A stretch of DNA of 28,756 bases from JBDUCV01 sp040003255 (GCA_040003255.1 JBDUCV010000028.1:1-28756); one strand, 5' to 3'; shown: positions 14,260 to 22,435, counted from the stretch's first letter. Made by a program: numbers and translations. Notes: generated from the sequence alone by a model not told the origin.

Positions 14260-14936
14260 GCTCGGCCGGCCCGCCGCATCCGGCAGCCGCCCATGGCGTG
14301 ATCCGGGACTCCCTCGTCGTCGGCCTCGCCGTGGGGTCGTACGCGGTGGCGTTCGGCGCTGCCGGGATCGCGGCCGGGTTGTCGGTGCTGCAGATCTGCC
14401 TGCTGTCGCTGCTGGCGTTCACCGGCGGCACCCAGTTCGCGGTTGTCGGCGTCGTCACAGGCGGTGGCACGGTGGCCGCCGCACTTGGTAGCGGGCTGCT
14501 GCTCGGCGCGCGCAACACGCTCTACGCCATGCGGCTTGCTCCGCTGCTGCAGGTGCGGGGCGTGCGGCGACTCATAGCGGCGCACGGCACGATCGACGAA
14601 TCCACGGCGATGGCAGTCGGACAACGTGAGCCGGAGCTGTCCCGAATCGCATTCTGGTGGACGTTCGCCGGCGTGTACGTCCCTTGGAACCTCGCCACGC
14701 TACTTGGCGCGCTCGGTGCGCAGGCGCTGGGTGACCCGGCCCGGTTCGGGCTCGACGCCGTCGTGCCCGCGGCATTCCTCGCGCTGCTCGCTCCGCGGTT
14801 GCGCGCCGGCGCCGCCGAGCCGCGGGTAGCCGTCGGCGCGGCGTTGATTGCACTGGTGCTGATCCCATTCACCCCAGCCGGTGTGCCGGTGCTGGTGAGC
14901 TGCGCGGCGTTGCTGCTGGCCGGGCGGCTGCGATGA
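14256..14936 (+). CDS. azlC: AzlC-family branched-chain amino acid exporter, large subunit
   Basis: The 226-residue hydrophobic protein has the AzlC features. DSLVVGLAVGSYAVAFGAAG forms the first helix, FTGGTQFAVVGVV is the signature loop, and LLLGARNTLYAMRL and DESTAMAVGQRE follow the third and fourth helices. AzlC pairs with the small AzlD subunit encoded next to export branched-chain amino acids or their analogues through the cytoplasmic membrane. I start at ATG 14256, overlapping the MarR stop; the open frame upstream of it is the shadow of marR. The 3' end overlaps azlD by 4 bp, so the three genes are translationally coupled. Confidence 0.92.
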   Translation: MSSAGPPHPAAAHGVIRDSLVVGLAVGSYAVAFGAAGIAAGLSVLQICLLSLLAFTGGTQFAVVGVVTGGGTVAAALGSGLLLGARNTLYAMRLAPLLQVRGVRRLIAAHGTIDESTAMAVGQREPELSRIAFWWTFAGVYVPWNLATLLGALGAQALGDPARFGLDAVVPAAFLALLAPRLRAGAAEPRVAVGAALIALVLIPFTPAGVPVLVSCAALLLAGRLR

Positions 14937-15238
14937 ACCTGTGGGTTTTGGTGCTCGGCACCGCGGCTGGCTGCTACCTGCTCAAGCTCGCGGGCTTCCT
15001 CATCCCGGCACGTGCGCTCGAATCGCCGCGTGTGTTGCGGCTCGTCGAGTTGCTACCCGTCGCGTTGTTGGCCGCGCTCGTGGTGGTGCAGCTGGTGGCC
15101 GACGGGCGGCACTTGCACCTGGACGGTCCCCGACTGGCCGGCTTTGCCGCGGGGGCGGTGGCGGTGTGGCGGCGAACGCCGTTTCTCGTCGTCGTGATCG
15201 TTGCCGGAGCCACTGCTGCGCTGGTGCGGCTGGCATAG
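14933..15238 (+). CDS. azlD: AzlD-family branched-chain amino acid exporter, small subunit
   Basis: The 101-residue product has about four membrane helices. It includes the AzlD motif WVLVLGTAAGCYLLKLAGFLIP and the conserved LRLVELLPVALLAALVVVQL. It is the small partner of AzlC and starts at ATG 14933, overlapping the azlC stop by 4 bp. The gene ends 17 bp before the convergent DUF1003 gene. The short spacer holds a weak GGCC-rich dyad that may help termination. Length and helix number match the family; the transported substrate is inferred from the family only. Confidence 0.9.
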   Translation: MNLWVLVLGTAAGCYLLKLAGFLIPARALESPRVLRLVELLPVALLAALVVVQLVADGRHLHLDGPRLAGFAAGAVAVWRRTPFLVVVIVAGATAALVRLA

Positions 15239-15255
15239 CAGCCCGGCCGGCTGGA

Positions 15256-15723
15256 CTAGCGGTCGTCGTCCTCACGCTCCATGCGCGACAGCTCCGAGCG
15301 CAGGAAGTCTCGGGTGACGACCTCGCCGAGGGCAATGCGCACCGCGGCAAGCTCGCGCGCGAGGTACTCCAGGTCGGCCTTGGACTGCCCTGCCTGGCTG
15401 CGGTCTTCGTCCAGATTTACCCGGTCGCGGTCGTCCTGGCGATTCTGCGCCAGCAGGATCAGCGGCGCGGCATAAGCCGCCTGCAGCGACAGGATCAGCG
15501 TCAAGAAGGTGAACGTGTACGGGTCGAAGTGCGCCAGTCCTGGCACCGTGTTGATCACGATCCAGATGACGATCGCCACCGACTGGTAGACGAGGTAGCG
15601 GCCGGTGCCGAGGAATCGCGCGACCCGTTCGGTGAGCCGGCCGAACGCCTCCGGGTCGTAGTTCGGACGCAGGGTGCGGCGCGGCTCCTGCGGCTGATCC
15701 AGCCGCGCCCGGCGCTCAACCAT
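15256..15723 (-). CDS. DUF1003 membrane protein
   Basis: The 155-residue product has two transmembrane helices (YLVYQSVAIVIWIVINTVP, about 43-61, and FTFLTLILSLQAAYAAPLIL, about 70-90). The DUF1003 signature AQNRQDDRDRVNLDEDRSQA follows, and then a charged, helical tail that is probably cytoplasmic. The biochemical role of the family is unknown. I start at ATG 15723, which overlaps the stop of the MgtE-like gene by 8 bp, so the two are cotranscribed, as their homologues are in M. tuberculosis (Rv1231c-Rv1232c). The pairing suggests a link to divalent-cation or membrane homeostasis, which is inference. Confidence 0.9.
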   Translation of the reverse strand: MVERRARLDQPQEPRRTLRPNYDPEAFGRLTERVARFLGTGRYLVYQSVAIVIWIVINTVPGLAHFDPYTFTFLTLILSLQAAYAAPLILLAQNRQDDRDRVNLDEDRSQAGQSKADLEYLARELAAVRIALGEVVTRDFLRSELSRMEREDDDR

Positions 15724-16987
15724 CGACGACCGATCCGTCCGCCGGCTCGGCGTCGATGTCGCGCCAATCCTCCGGCAGCAGGTGGTCGAGGACGTCATCG
15801 ACCGACACCGCACCGAGCAGCCGGCTGTTCTCGTCGGTCACCGGGACGGCGACCAGGTTGTAGGCGGCGAGATGCCGGGTGACCTCGGCGATCGGGGCGC
15901 TCGGGCGCAGCGTCGGCGTGTCAGCCTCGACGACGCCGCTGACCAGTGTGGACGGGGGCTCGCGCAGCAGGCGCTGCAGGTGGGCAGAGCCGAGGAAGCG
16001 GCCGGTCGGCGTCGCTTGCGGGGGTCGGACGACGAAGACTTGTGCGGCGAGTGCCGGCGAGAGGTCGGGGTTACGCACCAAGGCGAGCGCTTCGGCGACG
16101 GTCGCGTCGGGCAGCAGGATCACCGGCTCGGACGTCATCATGCCTCCGGCGGTGTGGTCGCCGTAGCTGAGCAGACGTCGCACCGGGGCCGCCTCGTCGG
16201 GCTCCATCAGGGTGAGCAGCCGCTCTTGATCTGCCGTGGTCATCTCGCCGAGCAGGTCGGCCGCGTCGTCGTCGTTCATCGCCTCGAGCACGTCGGCGGC
16301 ACGTTCGTCTTCGAGTGAGCTGAGCAAGCTCACCTGATCGTCTTCGGGAAGCTCCTCGAGGACGTCGGCCAACCGCTCGTCGTCGAGCGCGGCGGCCACC
16401 TCGCGGCGTCGCTTGTCGGGCATGTCCTGCAGAGCCGAGGCGACGTCGGCGGCGCGCAGCCCGGCGAGCACCGAGAGCAGGGTTTCGGTGCCTTGCTGGG
16501 ACTCGGACAACGACAGCCCGTCCACCTCGTCCCAGTCGACCTGTGAGAGCTGGCCCCGCCGGCGGCTCAACCGGCCGCTGATGCTGCTCACCGCAAGCCT
16601 GGTGATCACCCAGTCGCGGTTGCGGTTCTGCTCCATGCCCGCGTCGACGATGCTGACCCGTCGGTGATCCTCGGTGAGCGTGACGGTGCGGTCGAGCAGC
16701 TCGGCGAACACCAGCAGTTCGCTTGGCCGGCGCTCGAAGCGCCTCATGTTCACCGTGCCGGACGTCAGGGCGACGGCGTCGGGTTCGATCCGGGTAACCC
16801 GTCCCATCGGCATGAAGATCCGATGCCGATGCGCAAGTTCGACCACCAGTCCAAGAACCCGTGGTGGCTGACGCCCGACGCGCAATGTCGCAACGGCCTC
16901 GCGGACCCGGCCGATCAAGTCGCCGCTCGGGTCGAAGACACCCACGCCACTGAGCCGGGCGAGGAAGACCCGAGTCGCCAGTGTCAT
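15716..16987 (-). CDS. Soluble MgtE-like protein: PRC-barrel, MgtE N-domain and CBS pair
   Basis: The 423-residue product has a PRC-barrel-like N-terminus (about 5-75, SGVGVFDPSGDLIGRVREAV). An MgtE intracellular N-domain of repeated helices follows (about 170-270, with DERLADVLEELPEDDQVSLLSSLEDERAADVLE), then two CBS domains (283-400, starting TAGGMMTSEPVILLPDATVAEAL). The Mg2+ channel membrane domain of MgtE is missing, so it cannot transport ions itself; this is the known state of the M. tuberculosis homologue Rv1232c, not a truncation. The CBS and N-domains normally sense Mg2+, so it may act as a sensor for the DUF1003 protein. I start at ATG 16987, with TACTGT 6 nt upstream; codons further upstream are Arg-rich and overlap the divergent gene. 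Confidence 0.9.
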   Translation of the reverse strand: MTLATRVFLARLSGVGVFDPSGDLIGRVREAVATLRVGRQPPRVLGLVVELAHRHRIFMPMGRVTRIEPDAVALTSGTVNMRRFERRPSELLVFAELLDRTVTLTEDHRRVSIVDAGMEQNRNRDWVITRLAVSSISGRLSRRRGQLSQVDWDEVDGLSLSESQQGTETLLSVLAGLRAADVASALQDMPDKRRREVAAALDDERLADVLEELPEDDQVSLLSSLEDERAADVLEAMNDDDAADLLGEMTTADQERLLTLMEPDEAAPVRRLLSYGDHTAGGMMTSEPVILLPDATVAEALALVRNPDLSPALAAQVFVVRPPQATPTGRFLGSAHLQRLLREPPSTLVSGVVEADTPTLRPSAPIAEVTRHLAAYNLVAVPVTDENSRLLGAVSVDDVLDHLLPEDWRDIDAEPADGSVVDG

Positions 16988-16993
16988 GTGCAA

Positions 16994-16999
16994 ACAGTA
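16994..16999 (-). promoter_or_regulatory. Putative -10 hexamer of the MgtE-like/DUF1003 operon (leaderless)
   Basis: TACTGT on the minus strand ends 6 nt before ATG 16987. It is one of the closest matches to TANNNT among the leaderless-type promoters of this window and supports the chosen start. Confidence 0.5.
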
Positions 17000-17032
17000 G
17001 TGGCGCCGGGCCGCACTGGCAGGATCGGCGCG

Positions 17033-17959
17033 GTGACGCTGCCGGGCGCGCCTGCGCGCGAATCGCTCGCTGCGCCCTCCGGCCTCGACGCGGTTCTGCT
17101 GGCGATCGCGCTGACCGGGGTCTCGTTCTCGGGACCGATCATGGCGGCGACCGCCGCCCCGGCGCTCGCGATCGCGTTCTGGCGCAATGCGTTCGGCGGT
17201 GGCGTCACGGCTCTGGTCGCGTCGGTGCGCAGCCATCGGGAACTGCGCGCGCTTCCCGCGCGTTCGTGGCGGCTCTCGGCTCTGGCCGGAGTGGCGCTGG
17301 CGGCCCACTTCGGCCTCTGGATACCGAGCGTGACAATGACCTCGATCGCGTCATCGGTCGCTTTGGTGTCAACACAGACCGTGTTCACGGCGGGGATCGC
17401 CCAGCTGTCGGGTCGGACGCTGCCCCGGCTCGCGTGGCTCGGCATGGTGCTCGCCACGGTCGCGACGGCGCTGATCACCGGCGCCGACGTCGGCCATTCC
17501 TGGCGAGCCGTCTTGGGCGATCTGCTCGCCGTCGCCGGCGGATTCTGCGCCGCCGTGTACGTGACGATCGGCGCGGCTGCGCGCACCCGGTTGAGCACCG
17601 CGGCATACACCGTGATCTGTTACGCGACGTGCGCGCTGCTACTGCTTGCGGTGTGCCTGATCGGACGGGTGCAACTCGTCGGGTTCTCGGGCAACGCGTG
17701 GCTGAAGATCGCTGCCGTGACCATCTGCGCCCAGCTGCTCGGGCACAGCCTGATCAACGTCGTCCTGCGTTCGACCAGTGCGACGGTGGTCAGCATGGCG
17801 ATCCTGCTCGAGGTGCCCGGCGCGGCTTTGGTTGCAGCGGTGTGGCTGGCGCAGCGTCCTCCGCTCAGTGCCGTCCCCGGGATCGTCCTGCTGCTCGGGG
17901 GACTGGTACTCGTCGCCAGCTCACGCAACCACGACGATCCGGTCGAGTCGACCGAGTAG
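17033..17959 (+). CDS. EamA/DMT-superfamily transporter
   Basis: The 308-residue product has about ten hydrophobic segments arranged as two EamA repeats. The first includes FSGPIMAATAAPALAIAFWRNAFGG and the loop before SVALVSTQTVFTAGIA; the second includes ICAQLLGHSLINVVLRSTSA and SMAILLEVPGAALVAAVWL. DMT members export amino acids, nucleosides or other metabolites by proton antiport, and the substrate here is unknown. I start at GTG 17033, preceded by AGGA at 8 bp; an in-frame GTG at 17000 is an alternative. The gene is divergent from the MgtE-like operon and ends at a small hairpin (17958-17973). Confidence 0.9.
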   Translation: MTLPGAPARESLAAPSGLDAVLLAIALTGVSFSGPIMAATAAPALAIAFWRNAFGGGVTALVASVRSHRELRALPARSWRLSALAGVALAAHFGLWIPSVTMTSIASSVALVSTQTVFTAGIAQLSGRTLPRLAWLGMVLATVATALITGADVGHSWRAVLGDLLAVAGGFCAAVYVTIGAAARTRLSTAAYTVICYATCALLLLAVCLIGRVQLVGFSGNAWLKIAAVTICAQLLGHSLINVVLRSTSATVVSMAILLEVPGAALVAAVWLAQRPPLSAVPGIVLLLGGLVLVASSRNHDDPVESTE

Positions 17960-17973
17960 GCGGTCGTCCGCCT
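17958..17973 (+). terminator. Small hairpin at the end of the EamA gene
   Basis: AGGCGG (17958-17963) pairs with CCGCCT (17968-17973) around a TCGT loop, starting inside the stop codon. There is no U-tract, so it would be an atypical terminator. The remaining bases up to 18079 show nothing conserved besides the candidate promoter noted elsewhere. Confidence 0.35.
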
Positions 17974-18079
17974 TCTGCCGATCCGTGGCCTGAACCCCCT
18001 CTACCCCAGCTGGTGGTTATCTCTTAGCCTTCGTCCTATCGGAACTCTTTCTGCGTTCCCGGTCGTTCGAGGAAGACTC

Positions 18080-18841
18080 ATGCGCCTGCAGCGCGCCGCA
18101 CTGACCGTCACGTCCGTGCTGATGGCTGGCGCGCTCGCCGGCTGCGGCGGCTCGACCGGCGGCAACGGAACCCCCGCCTCGGGCGCCGCGAGCTCGGCGA
18201 CGGCGAGCTCCGGCTCGGGCGCTGATCTGTCATCACTCACGGCACAGCAGCTCCTAGACAAGGCCAAGGCTGAGCTGGCGGCGGCGAAGAGCTTCCGGGT
18301 GACGGGCAATGCAATATCGGACGGCACCGCGGTCGCGGTGGACATGGGATTCACGGCGGCCGGCTCGGCCGGCTCGGTGACCTTGGGCGGTGCGAAGATC
18401 GAGCTGCGATCGATCGGCCAGACGATGTACTTCCGCGCTCCGGACTCCTTCTGGCGCAAGCAGCTCGGCGGAAAGGCCGATGTCGTGCTCGCGGTCGTTT
18501 CGGGAAAATGGATCAAGACCTCGCCGACGGACCCGCGCTACGCAGACCTCGGGTCGTTCACCAGTAGGCAGCAGTTCATCGACACCCTTCAGGGCGATGC
18601 CTCGGCTGGCCAGATGGTCAAGACCGACGGCAAGACGATCGACGGGGTGGATTGCCTCGGTCTCAAGAACGCCGACAGCATCCTGTACCTGGCAAAGGAC
18701 ACCGCCCGGCCAATAGCTGCCGAGCCGGTGCCTGGAACGAAGGACGTCGGCCAGGCAAAATTCAGCGATTACGACGCGGTGCCCGAAGTGACCGCGCCTC
18801 CAGTCGCCGAGACGATCGACGCCACCAAGCTCGGCGGCTGA
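18080..18841 (+). CDS. LppX/LprG-type lipoprotein
   Basis: The 253-residue product has a lipoprotein signal peptide: MRLQRAALTVTSVLMAGALAG followed by Cys22 (lipobox LAGC). A Ser/Gly/Ala-rich linker leads to an LppX_LprAFG-like domain (about 55-250), with LLDKAKAELAAAKSFRVTG, GAKIELRSIGQTMYFRAPDSFW and AKDTARPIAAEPVPG. Relatives in mycobacteria bind triacylated lipids or phospholipids in a hydrophobic cavity and carry them across the envelope. The sequence is diverged from LprG, so lipid transport is inference. GAGGAAG precedes the ATG. The gene stands alone, converging with the MFS gene 13 bp downstream. Confidence 0.85.
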   Translation: MRLQRAALTVTSVLMAGALAGCGGSTGGNGTPASGAASSATASSGSGADLSSLTAQQLLDKAKAELAAAKSFRVTGNAISDGTAVAVDMGFTAAGSAGSVTLGGAKIELRSIGQTMYFRAPDSFWRKQLGGKADVVLAVVSGKWIKTSPTDPRYADLGSFTSRQQFIDTLQGDASAGQMVKTDGKTIDGVDCLGLKNADSILYLAKDTARPIAAEPVPGTKDVGQAKFSDYDAVPEVTAPPVAETIDATKLGG

Positions 18842-18854
18842 CCCAGGCAACCGA

Positions 18855-20042
18855 TCAACCATCGCCCGCAGGCTTGCGGCCGGCTGTTATCCGTACTGCG
18901 ACGATGCCGAGCAATCCGCCGGCGCAGGTCACGAGCGGCAGCAGCCACAGGGCGAACGGCACGCTGGTGCCCTGGGCGATCAGGCCGATCGCACTCGGCC
19001 CGACCAGGAACCCGGTGTAGCCGATCGCCGACACGGTGGCGATCGCCGGACCGGCGTTCGCGCCGTCCGCCGCGGTGCTGAACAGCACCGGCACCATGAT
19101 CGACAACCCGATGCCCAGCAGCGTGAAGCCGATCACCGCGCCGGCCAGGGTGCCCGTCGCCAGGCCCGCTGCAACGCCGGCCGCGCCGATAGCGGTGAGC
19201 ACGGCGATCGAACGTTGTCGGCCCAGCGCGAACACGACGCGATCACCGACCAGTCGGCCCGCGGTCATCGCCACGCTGAACGCGGCGTACGCGAGGCCGA
19301 CCTGTCCCGCGCTCACGTGCAGGTTCTCGCGCAGCAGCACGCCACTCCAGTCGGCGACGGCCCCCTCGGACAGCAATGCGCACAAGCCCGCGACGCCGAT
19401 CAGCACCAGTCGCAGCTCGGGGGTCGCTCGCCGGGGTCGCGCTGTGACCCGCTGAGCCGGATCAGCCAAGAAGGCCCGATCGACGACCAGAACACCAACG
19501 ACGAGCAACAGCCCGAGCACCGCTTGCTGCCCCGCGATCGGCACGTCCAACCCGGCGCCGAGGCCGCCGACCATCGCTCCAGTCAGCGAGCCGAGTGACC
19601 ACGCGGCGTGGAAACCGGACAAGACCGGTCGGCCGTACGCCTGCTCGACGGTGACACCCTGGGCGTTCATCGCGACGTCCAGGCCACCGATGGTCGCGCC
19701 CCAGCCGAACAGCACGAGGAACAGCCAGCCGAGGTTCGGGGCAATGCCGGCCAACCACGCCAACGCGCAGAACGCGACCAGCACGGCACGAGTGACCGGT
19801 GCGCTGCCGAACCGCAGGCAGGCTCGGCCGTAGAGCCCGACAGTGAGCACCGAACCGAGGGCTGGCGCGAGCAGCGCGAGTCCCAGGGCACCGGATGACA
19901 GGTCCAGGTCGTGCTTGATTTCAGGGATGCGGGGTACCCAGGCACCGAACAGGAACCCGTTGGCCGCGAAGGTAACGGCGACGGCGGCGCGCGCCAGGCG
20001 GGGGGTGCGCAGCGTGGTACCCACTGCTGTCATTCTTCTCAT
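18855..20042 (-). CDS. MFS transporter (YbjJ-like)
   Basis: The 395-residue product has about 12 transmembrane helices. FAANGFLFGAWVPRIPEIKHDL is the first helix and loop. GATIGGLDVAMNAQGVTVEQAYGRPVLSGFHAAWSLGSLTGA is the signature region shared by the YbjJ/FucP-like branch of the major facilitator superfamily. The substrate is unknown. Two ATGs compete (20042 and 20033; MRRMTAVG); neither has a strong ribosome site, so I give the longer. The open frame continues far upstream but overlaps the pnuC-like gene and reads as its shadow. It converges with the lipoprotein gene and diverges from the PnuC-like gene. Confidence 0.9.
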   Translation of the reverse strand: MRRMTAVGTTLRTPRLARAAVAVTFAANGFLFGAWVPRIPEIKHDLDLSSGALGLALLAPALGSVLTVGLYGRACLRFGSAPVTRAVLVAFCALAWLAGIAPNLGWLFLVLFGWGATIGGLDVAMNAQGVTVEQAYGRPVLSGFHAAWSLGSLTGAMVGGLGAGLDVPIAGQQAVLGLLLVVGVLVVDRAFLADPAQRVTARPRRATPELRLVLIGVAGLCALLSEGAVADWSGVLLRENLHVSAGQVGLAYAAFSVAMTAGRLVGDRVVFALGRQRSIAVLTAIGAAGVAAGLATGTLAGAVIGFTLLGIGLSIMVPVLFSTAADGANAGPAIATVSAIGYTGFLVGPSAIGLIAQGTSVPFALWLLPLVTCAGGLLGIVAVRITAGRKPAGDG

Positions 20043-20111
20043 CGTGCCCAACGGGAATTCGCGCTCCAATCCCGACGCTGTCCCCTGCGAAACAATCCAA
20101 CGGAGGTGCCC

Positions 20112-20795
20112 GTGCTGAACTGGTTGTTTGACGCCCAGCTGGTGATCGCCGGGCATCCGATCCTGTGGCGGGAGATCATCGGGAACGTCTTCGGCTTCGC
20201 GTCGGCGTTCGGCGGCATGCGCCGGCGGGTGTGGGCATGGCCGGTCGGGATCGTCGGCAACGTATTGCTGTTCAGCGTCTTCGTCGGCGTCGCGTTCGGC
20301 AATCCGCAAGGCGCGACGCTGTGGGGACAGGCCTGCAGGCAGGTGCTGTTCATCGCGGTCAGTGCCTACGGCTGGTGGCGGTGGATGTCGAATCGCCGCG
20401 CCGGTACCGGCGCTGCAGTCGTGCCTCGCTGGCCAACCGGTCGCGAACGGGCCGCTTACCTCGCGATCGCCGCGGTGTCCGTCGCCGTTGGCTATGTCGT
20501 GTTCCGAGCGATCGGGGCGGGCTTCCCTGCGCCGGACTGGTACTACCTCGCCGACTCGTGGATCTTTGTCGGCTCGGCGTTGGCGACCTATGCCATGGCC
20601 CGCGGCTGGTTCGACTTCTGGCTGTGCTGGATCGCGGTGGATGCAGTCGGAGTGCCCGAGCTGATCCATTTCCGGTTCTATCCGTCTGCCGTCCTCTACG
20701 CGATCTACGCGGGCTTCGTCGTGTGGGGACTCGTCGTGTGGCTACGGGTTCCTCGCGTCTCGCCGGCTGCGGACGAGGTCGCGCTCAGTCGCTGA
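20112..20795 (+). CDS. pnuC: PnuC-type nicotinamide riboside (B-vitamin) transporter
   Basis: The 227-residue membrane protein has WREIIGNVFGFASAFGGMRRRVWAWPVGIVGN at its N-terminus, the PnuC motif SAYGWWRWM in the middle, and WIAVDAVGVPELIHFRFYPSAVLYAIY near the end. PnuC proteins let nicotinamide riboside (or, in relatives, riboflavin or thiamine) enter by facilitated diffusion, trapped by intracellular phosphorylation. The substrate of this member is not settled. GTG 20112 is the start, 3 nt downstream of a GGAGGTG ribosome site (20102-20108). No riboswitch is visible in the short leader. No NR kinase gene is seen nearby. It converges with the PPOX gene. Confidence 0.88.
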   Translation: MLNWLFDAQLVIAGHPILWREIIGNVFGFASAFGGMRRRVWAWPVGIVGNVLLFSVFVGVAFGNPQGATLWGQACRQVLFIAVSAYGWWRWMSNRRAGTGAAVVPRWPTGRERAAYLAIAAVSVAVGYVVFRAIGAGFPAPDWYYLADSWIFVGSALATYAMARGWFDFWLCWIAVDAVGVPELIHFRFYPSAVLYAIYAGFVVWGLVVWLRVPRVSPAADEVALSR

Positions 20796-20839
20796 CGTCG
20801 CCGGACGCTACGCCCGTGCGCGTCGCCGATCAGCGGTGA

Positions 20840-21211
20840 TCATCCGGTTGGTAGTCCCCAGCTCACGACCTTGGTGGGGTGGATCCGGATCATCGGCGTC
20901 GGCGGCCCTTCGCCGGCTGGTGCGGCGTCGTCGAGTGCCTGGGCGGTACCGCGGACCTGGACGCAGCGTGGCCGCCAGGGCGGCAGCACATCGTCGATGA
21001 CGATGGCTGCCTTGCCGGTGGCCCGTACGTTGCGGAACTTGCGGGTGGCGGCGAAGTCGCGGCCGCTGATGTCGATTGTGTCCAGGTCGGGGTTGTAGCT
21101 CCAGCCGACCGGTACGACGTGCGGCTGACCCTGCTCGTCGACGGTGGCCAGCCGGCCGAGGTGGGCCTCGCCGGTGAGGTAGGCGAGTTCAGTGTCGGAG
21201 AACACGCTCAC
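20840..21211 (-). CDS. PPOX-class F420-dependent oxidoreductase-like protein
   Basis: The 123-residue product has the split-barrel flavin/F420-binding layout of pyridoxamine-phosphate-oxidase-like proteins. LTGEAHLGRLATVDEQGQPHVVPVGWSYN opens it, with the typical G-R-L-A-T-V turn, then DISGRDFAATRKFRNVRATGKAAIVIDDV and a C-terminal IRIHPTKVVSWGL motif typical of TIGR04023-type members. These reduce quinones, biliverdin-like pigments or other acceptors with F420H2 in actinobacteria; the substrate is unknown. It starts at GTG 21211, whose bases overlap the stop of a 28-codon upstream ORF (GTGA), so translation is probably coupled to that ORF. It converges with pnuC after 44 bp. Confidence 0.9.
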   Translation of the reverse strand: MSVFSDTELAYLTGEAHLGRLATVDEQGQPHVVPVGWSYNPDLDTIDISGRDFAATRKFRNVRATGKAAIVIDDVLPPWRPRCVQVRGTAQALDDAAPAGEGPPTPMIRIHPTKVVSWGLPTG

Positions 21212-21294
21212 TTGCGTTCACCTTCTGCTTCTGTCCTGGCGGTGAGCCGGGCGGGGTTGCATTGCTGGTTCGCGGCGATGGTGAGGGCCCTCAT
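21208..21294 (-). CDS. 28-residue upstream ORF coupled to the PPOX gene
   Basis: ATG 21294 opens a 28-residue frame beginning MRALTIAANQQCNPAR and ending GERK, with its stop overlapping the PPOX GTG by 4 bp. GGGAG lies 8-12 bp before the ATG, which is better than anything the PPOX gene itself has. This makes it a likely translated leader that carries ribosomes to the PPOX start. One cysteine and two adjacent glutamines are the only notable residues; no known leader-peptide family is recognised. The spacing from the DUF2235 gene upstream (91 bp) allows cotranscription or an own promoter (TTGCTG and TAGCAC, 18 bp apart). Confidence 0.55.
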   Translation of the reverse strand: MRALTIAANQQCNPARLTARTEAEGERK

Positions 21295-21385
21295 CGCGGT
21301 CACTCCCTTCCGAGGCTGGTGCCGGCTCAGCGGGTCGATCCGGTCCGTGCTAGCAGCGGGATAAGTACCGCAGCAAGAGTGGAGG

Positions 21386-22435
21386 TCACTGTTTCGGGCT
21401 GAGCCAGTTCGCGTCGTCCCAGGTGACCGTCCTCGGGATTCGCTTGGCGTAGCCGGGGTCGCTGTCGATCCTGGCGCGGACGCTTTCGTGGACGTGCGCG
21501 GTGGGCGGGATCGCTCGGTGGCGGTAGGTGAGCAAGACCCAGATCCACCCCATCCGATGCACCTTGCCAAGCGCATCATCGGCAGCGAGCGTGCAGGACT
21601 TCTGGTAGGCCTTCGGCTTGAGCAACAGGCCGGCTGCGAGTGCTCCGTCGGTCATCCACTTGAGGGTGATGTGCGGCAGGCGTGGGTCGTCGTCGAACGT
21701 GCCGCCCACGTCGGAGTGCACCCCGGCGAACCAGACTTCCTCGATGTCGGGCCCGGGCGGTTTGTCGGTTGGGTCGATCAGGTATTCGCGGTAGGGGCGG
21801 CGTTTCTCATCGATCGACACCGCGTGCCGGACGGTGCGAACGTTCGGGATCTGTCGCGTGTAGAGCCAGCGCAGGTTCCAGCGCAGGACGCCTGCTGCCT
21901 TCACCGAGTCCCAGACGCCCAGGTAGTCGATCGGGATGCCGGTGCGAGCGTCCACCGTGCGGGAGAACGTGCCGGCGAAGCGATGGAGCTGCTTCCAGTC
22001 GTCCTGCGACCAGTCCTTGTTTCGTCCGTACACGCTTACCGCATAAGGAACGAGGTTCTCCGAGCCCGGCCGCAGCAGCCCAATGGCCTTGAGCAGCCCG
22101 GCCAGTGCTCGGGCGGTATAGGCGCCCCGACTGAAGCCGAACACGAACAATCTGTCGCCGGCCTCGTAATGCTGCATCAGGTAGGTGTAGGCCTCGCCGA
22201 GGTTTGTCCGTAGGCCGAACCCGAAGGCGAGCCCGGCGAGTTTGGATACCCGGCGCCCGATCGGCGTCCATGCCCCGTTCGCACTGAACGTGCCGACCCC
22301 GGGGTCGTAGTACGCGATCTGTTTCGATGGGTCGCTGAGATCGAGCAGCTCGTACAGACGCACGACGTTGGTGTTGCCCTTTGCCTTTAGCTGGTTGCCG
22401 GTTCCGTCCAAGCACACCACGATGTTCTTTGCCAT
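21386..22435 (-). CDS. DUF2235 alpha/beta-hydrolase-like protein (Tle1-type lipase domain)
   Basis: The 349-residue product begins KNIVVCLDGTGNQ, the DUF2235 opening strand, and holds the nucleophile elbow FGFSRGAYTARALAG with Ser102. HSDVGGTF is the conserved acid region. The same domain forms the catalytic part of Tle1 phospholipases delivered by type VI secretion in Gram-negative bacteria; here there is no signal peptide or T6SS, so a cytoplasmic or toxin-like esterase is equally possible. I start at ATG 22435, preceded by GGGGG 6 nt upstream. It is divergent from the metallopeptidase-MBL operon across a 113-bp spacer with a palindrome, and lies upstream of the PPOX gene on the same strand. 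Confidence 0.87.
   Translation of the reverse strand: MAKNIVVCLDGTGNQLKAKGNTNVVRLYELLDLSDPSKQIAYYDPGVGTFSANGAWTPIGRRVSKLAGLAFGFGLRTNLGEAYTYLMQHYEAGDRLFVFGFSRGAYTARALAGLLKAIGLLRPGSENLVPYAVSVYGRNKDWSQDDWKQLHRFAGTFSRTVDARTGIPIDYLGVWDSVKAAGVLRWNLRWLYTRQIPNVRTVRHAVSIDEKRRPYREYLIDPTDKPPGPDIEEVWFAGVHSDVGGTFDDDPRLPHITLKWMTDGALAAGLLLKPKAYQKSCTLAADDALGKVHRMGWIWVLLTYRHRAIPPTAHVHESVRARIDSDPGYAKRIPRTVTWDDANWLSPKQ

Noticed and set aside
18040..18067. Possible SigE-type promoter before the lipoprotein gene
   Set aside because: CGGAAC-N18-CGTT is close to the consensus but the first base and spacer are off, and the predicted start falls almost on the ATG although a ribosome site is present; too weak to call.
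18866..18879. CCGCA-GGCT-TGCGG hairpin between the lipoprotein and MFS genes
   Set aside because: It lies inside the end of the MFS coding region and has a 5-bp stem only.
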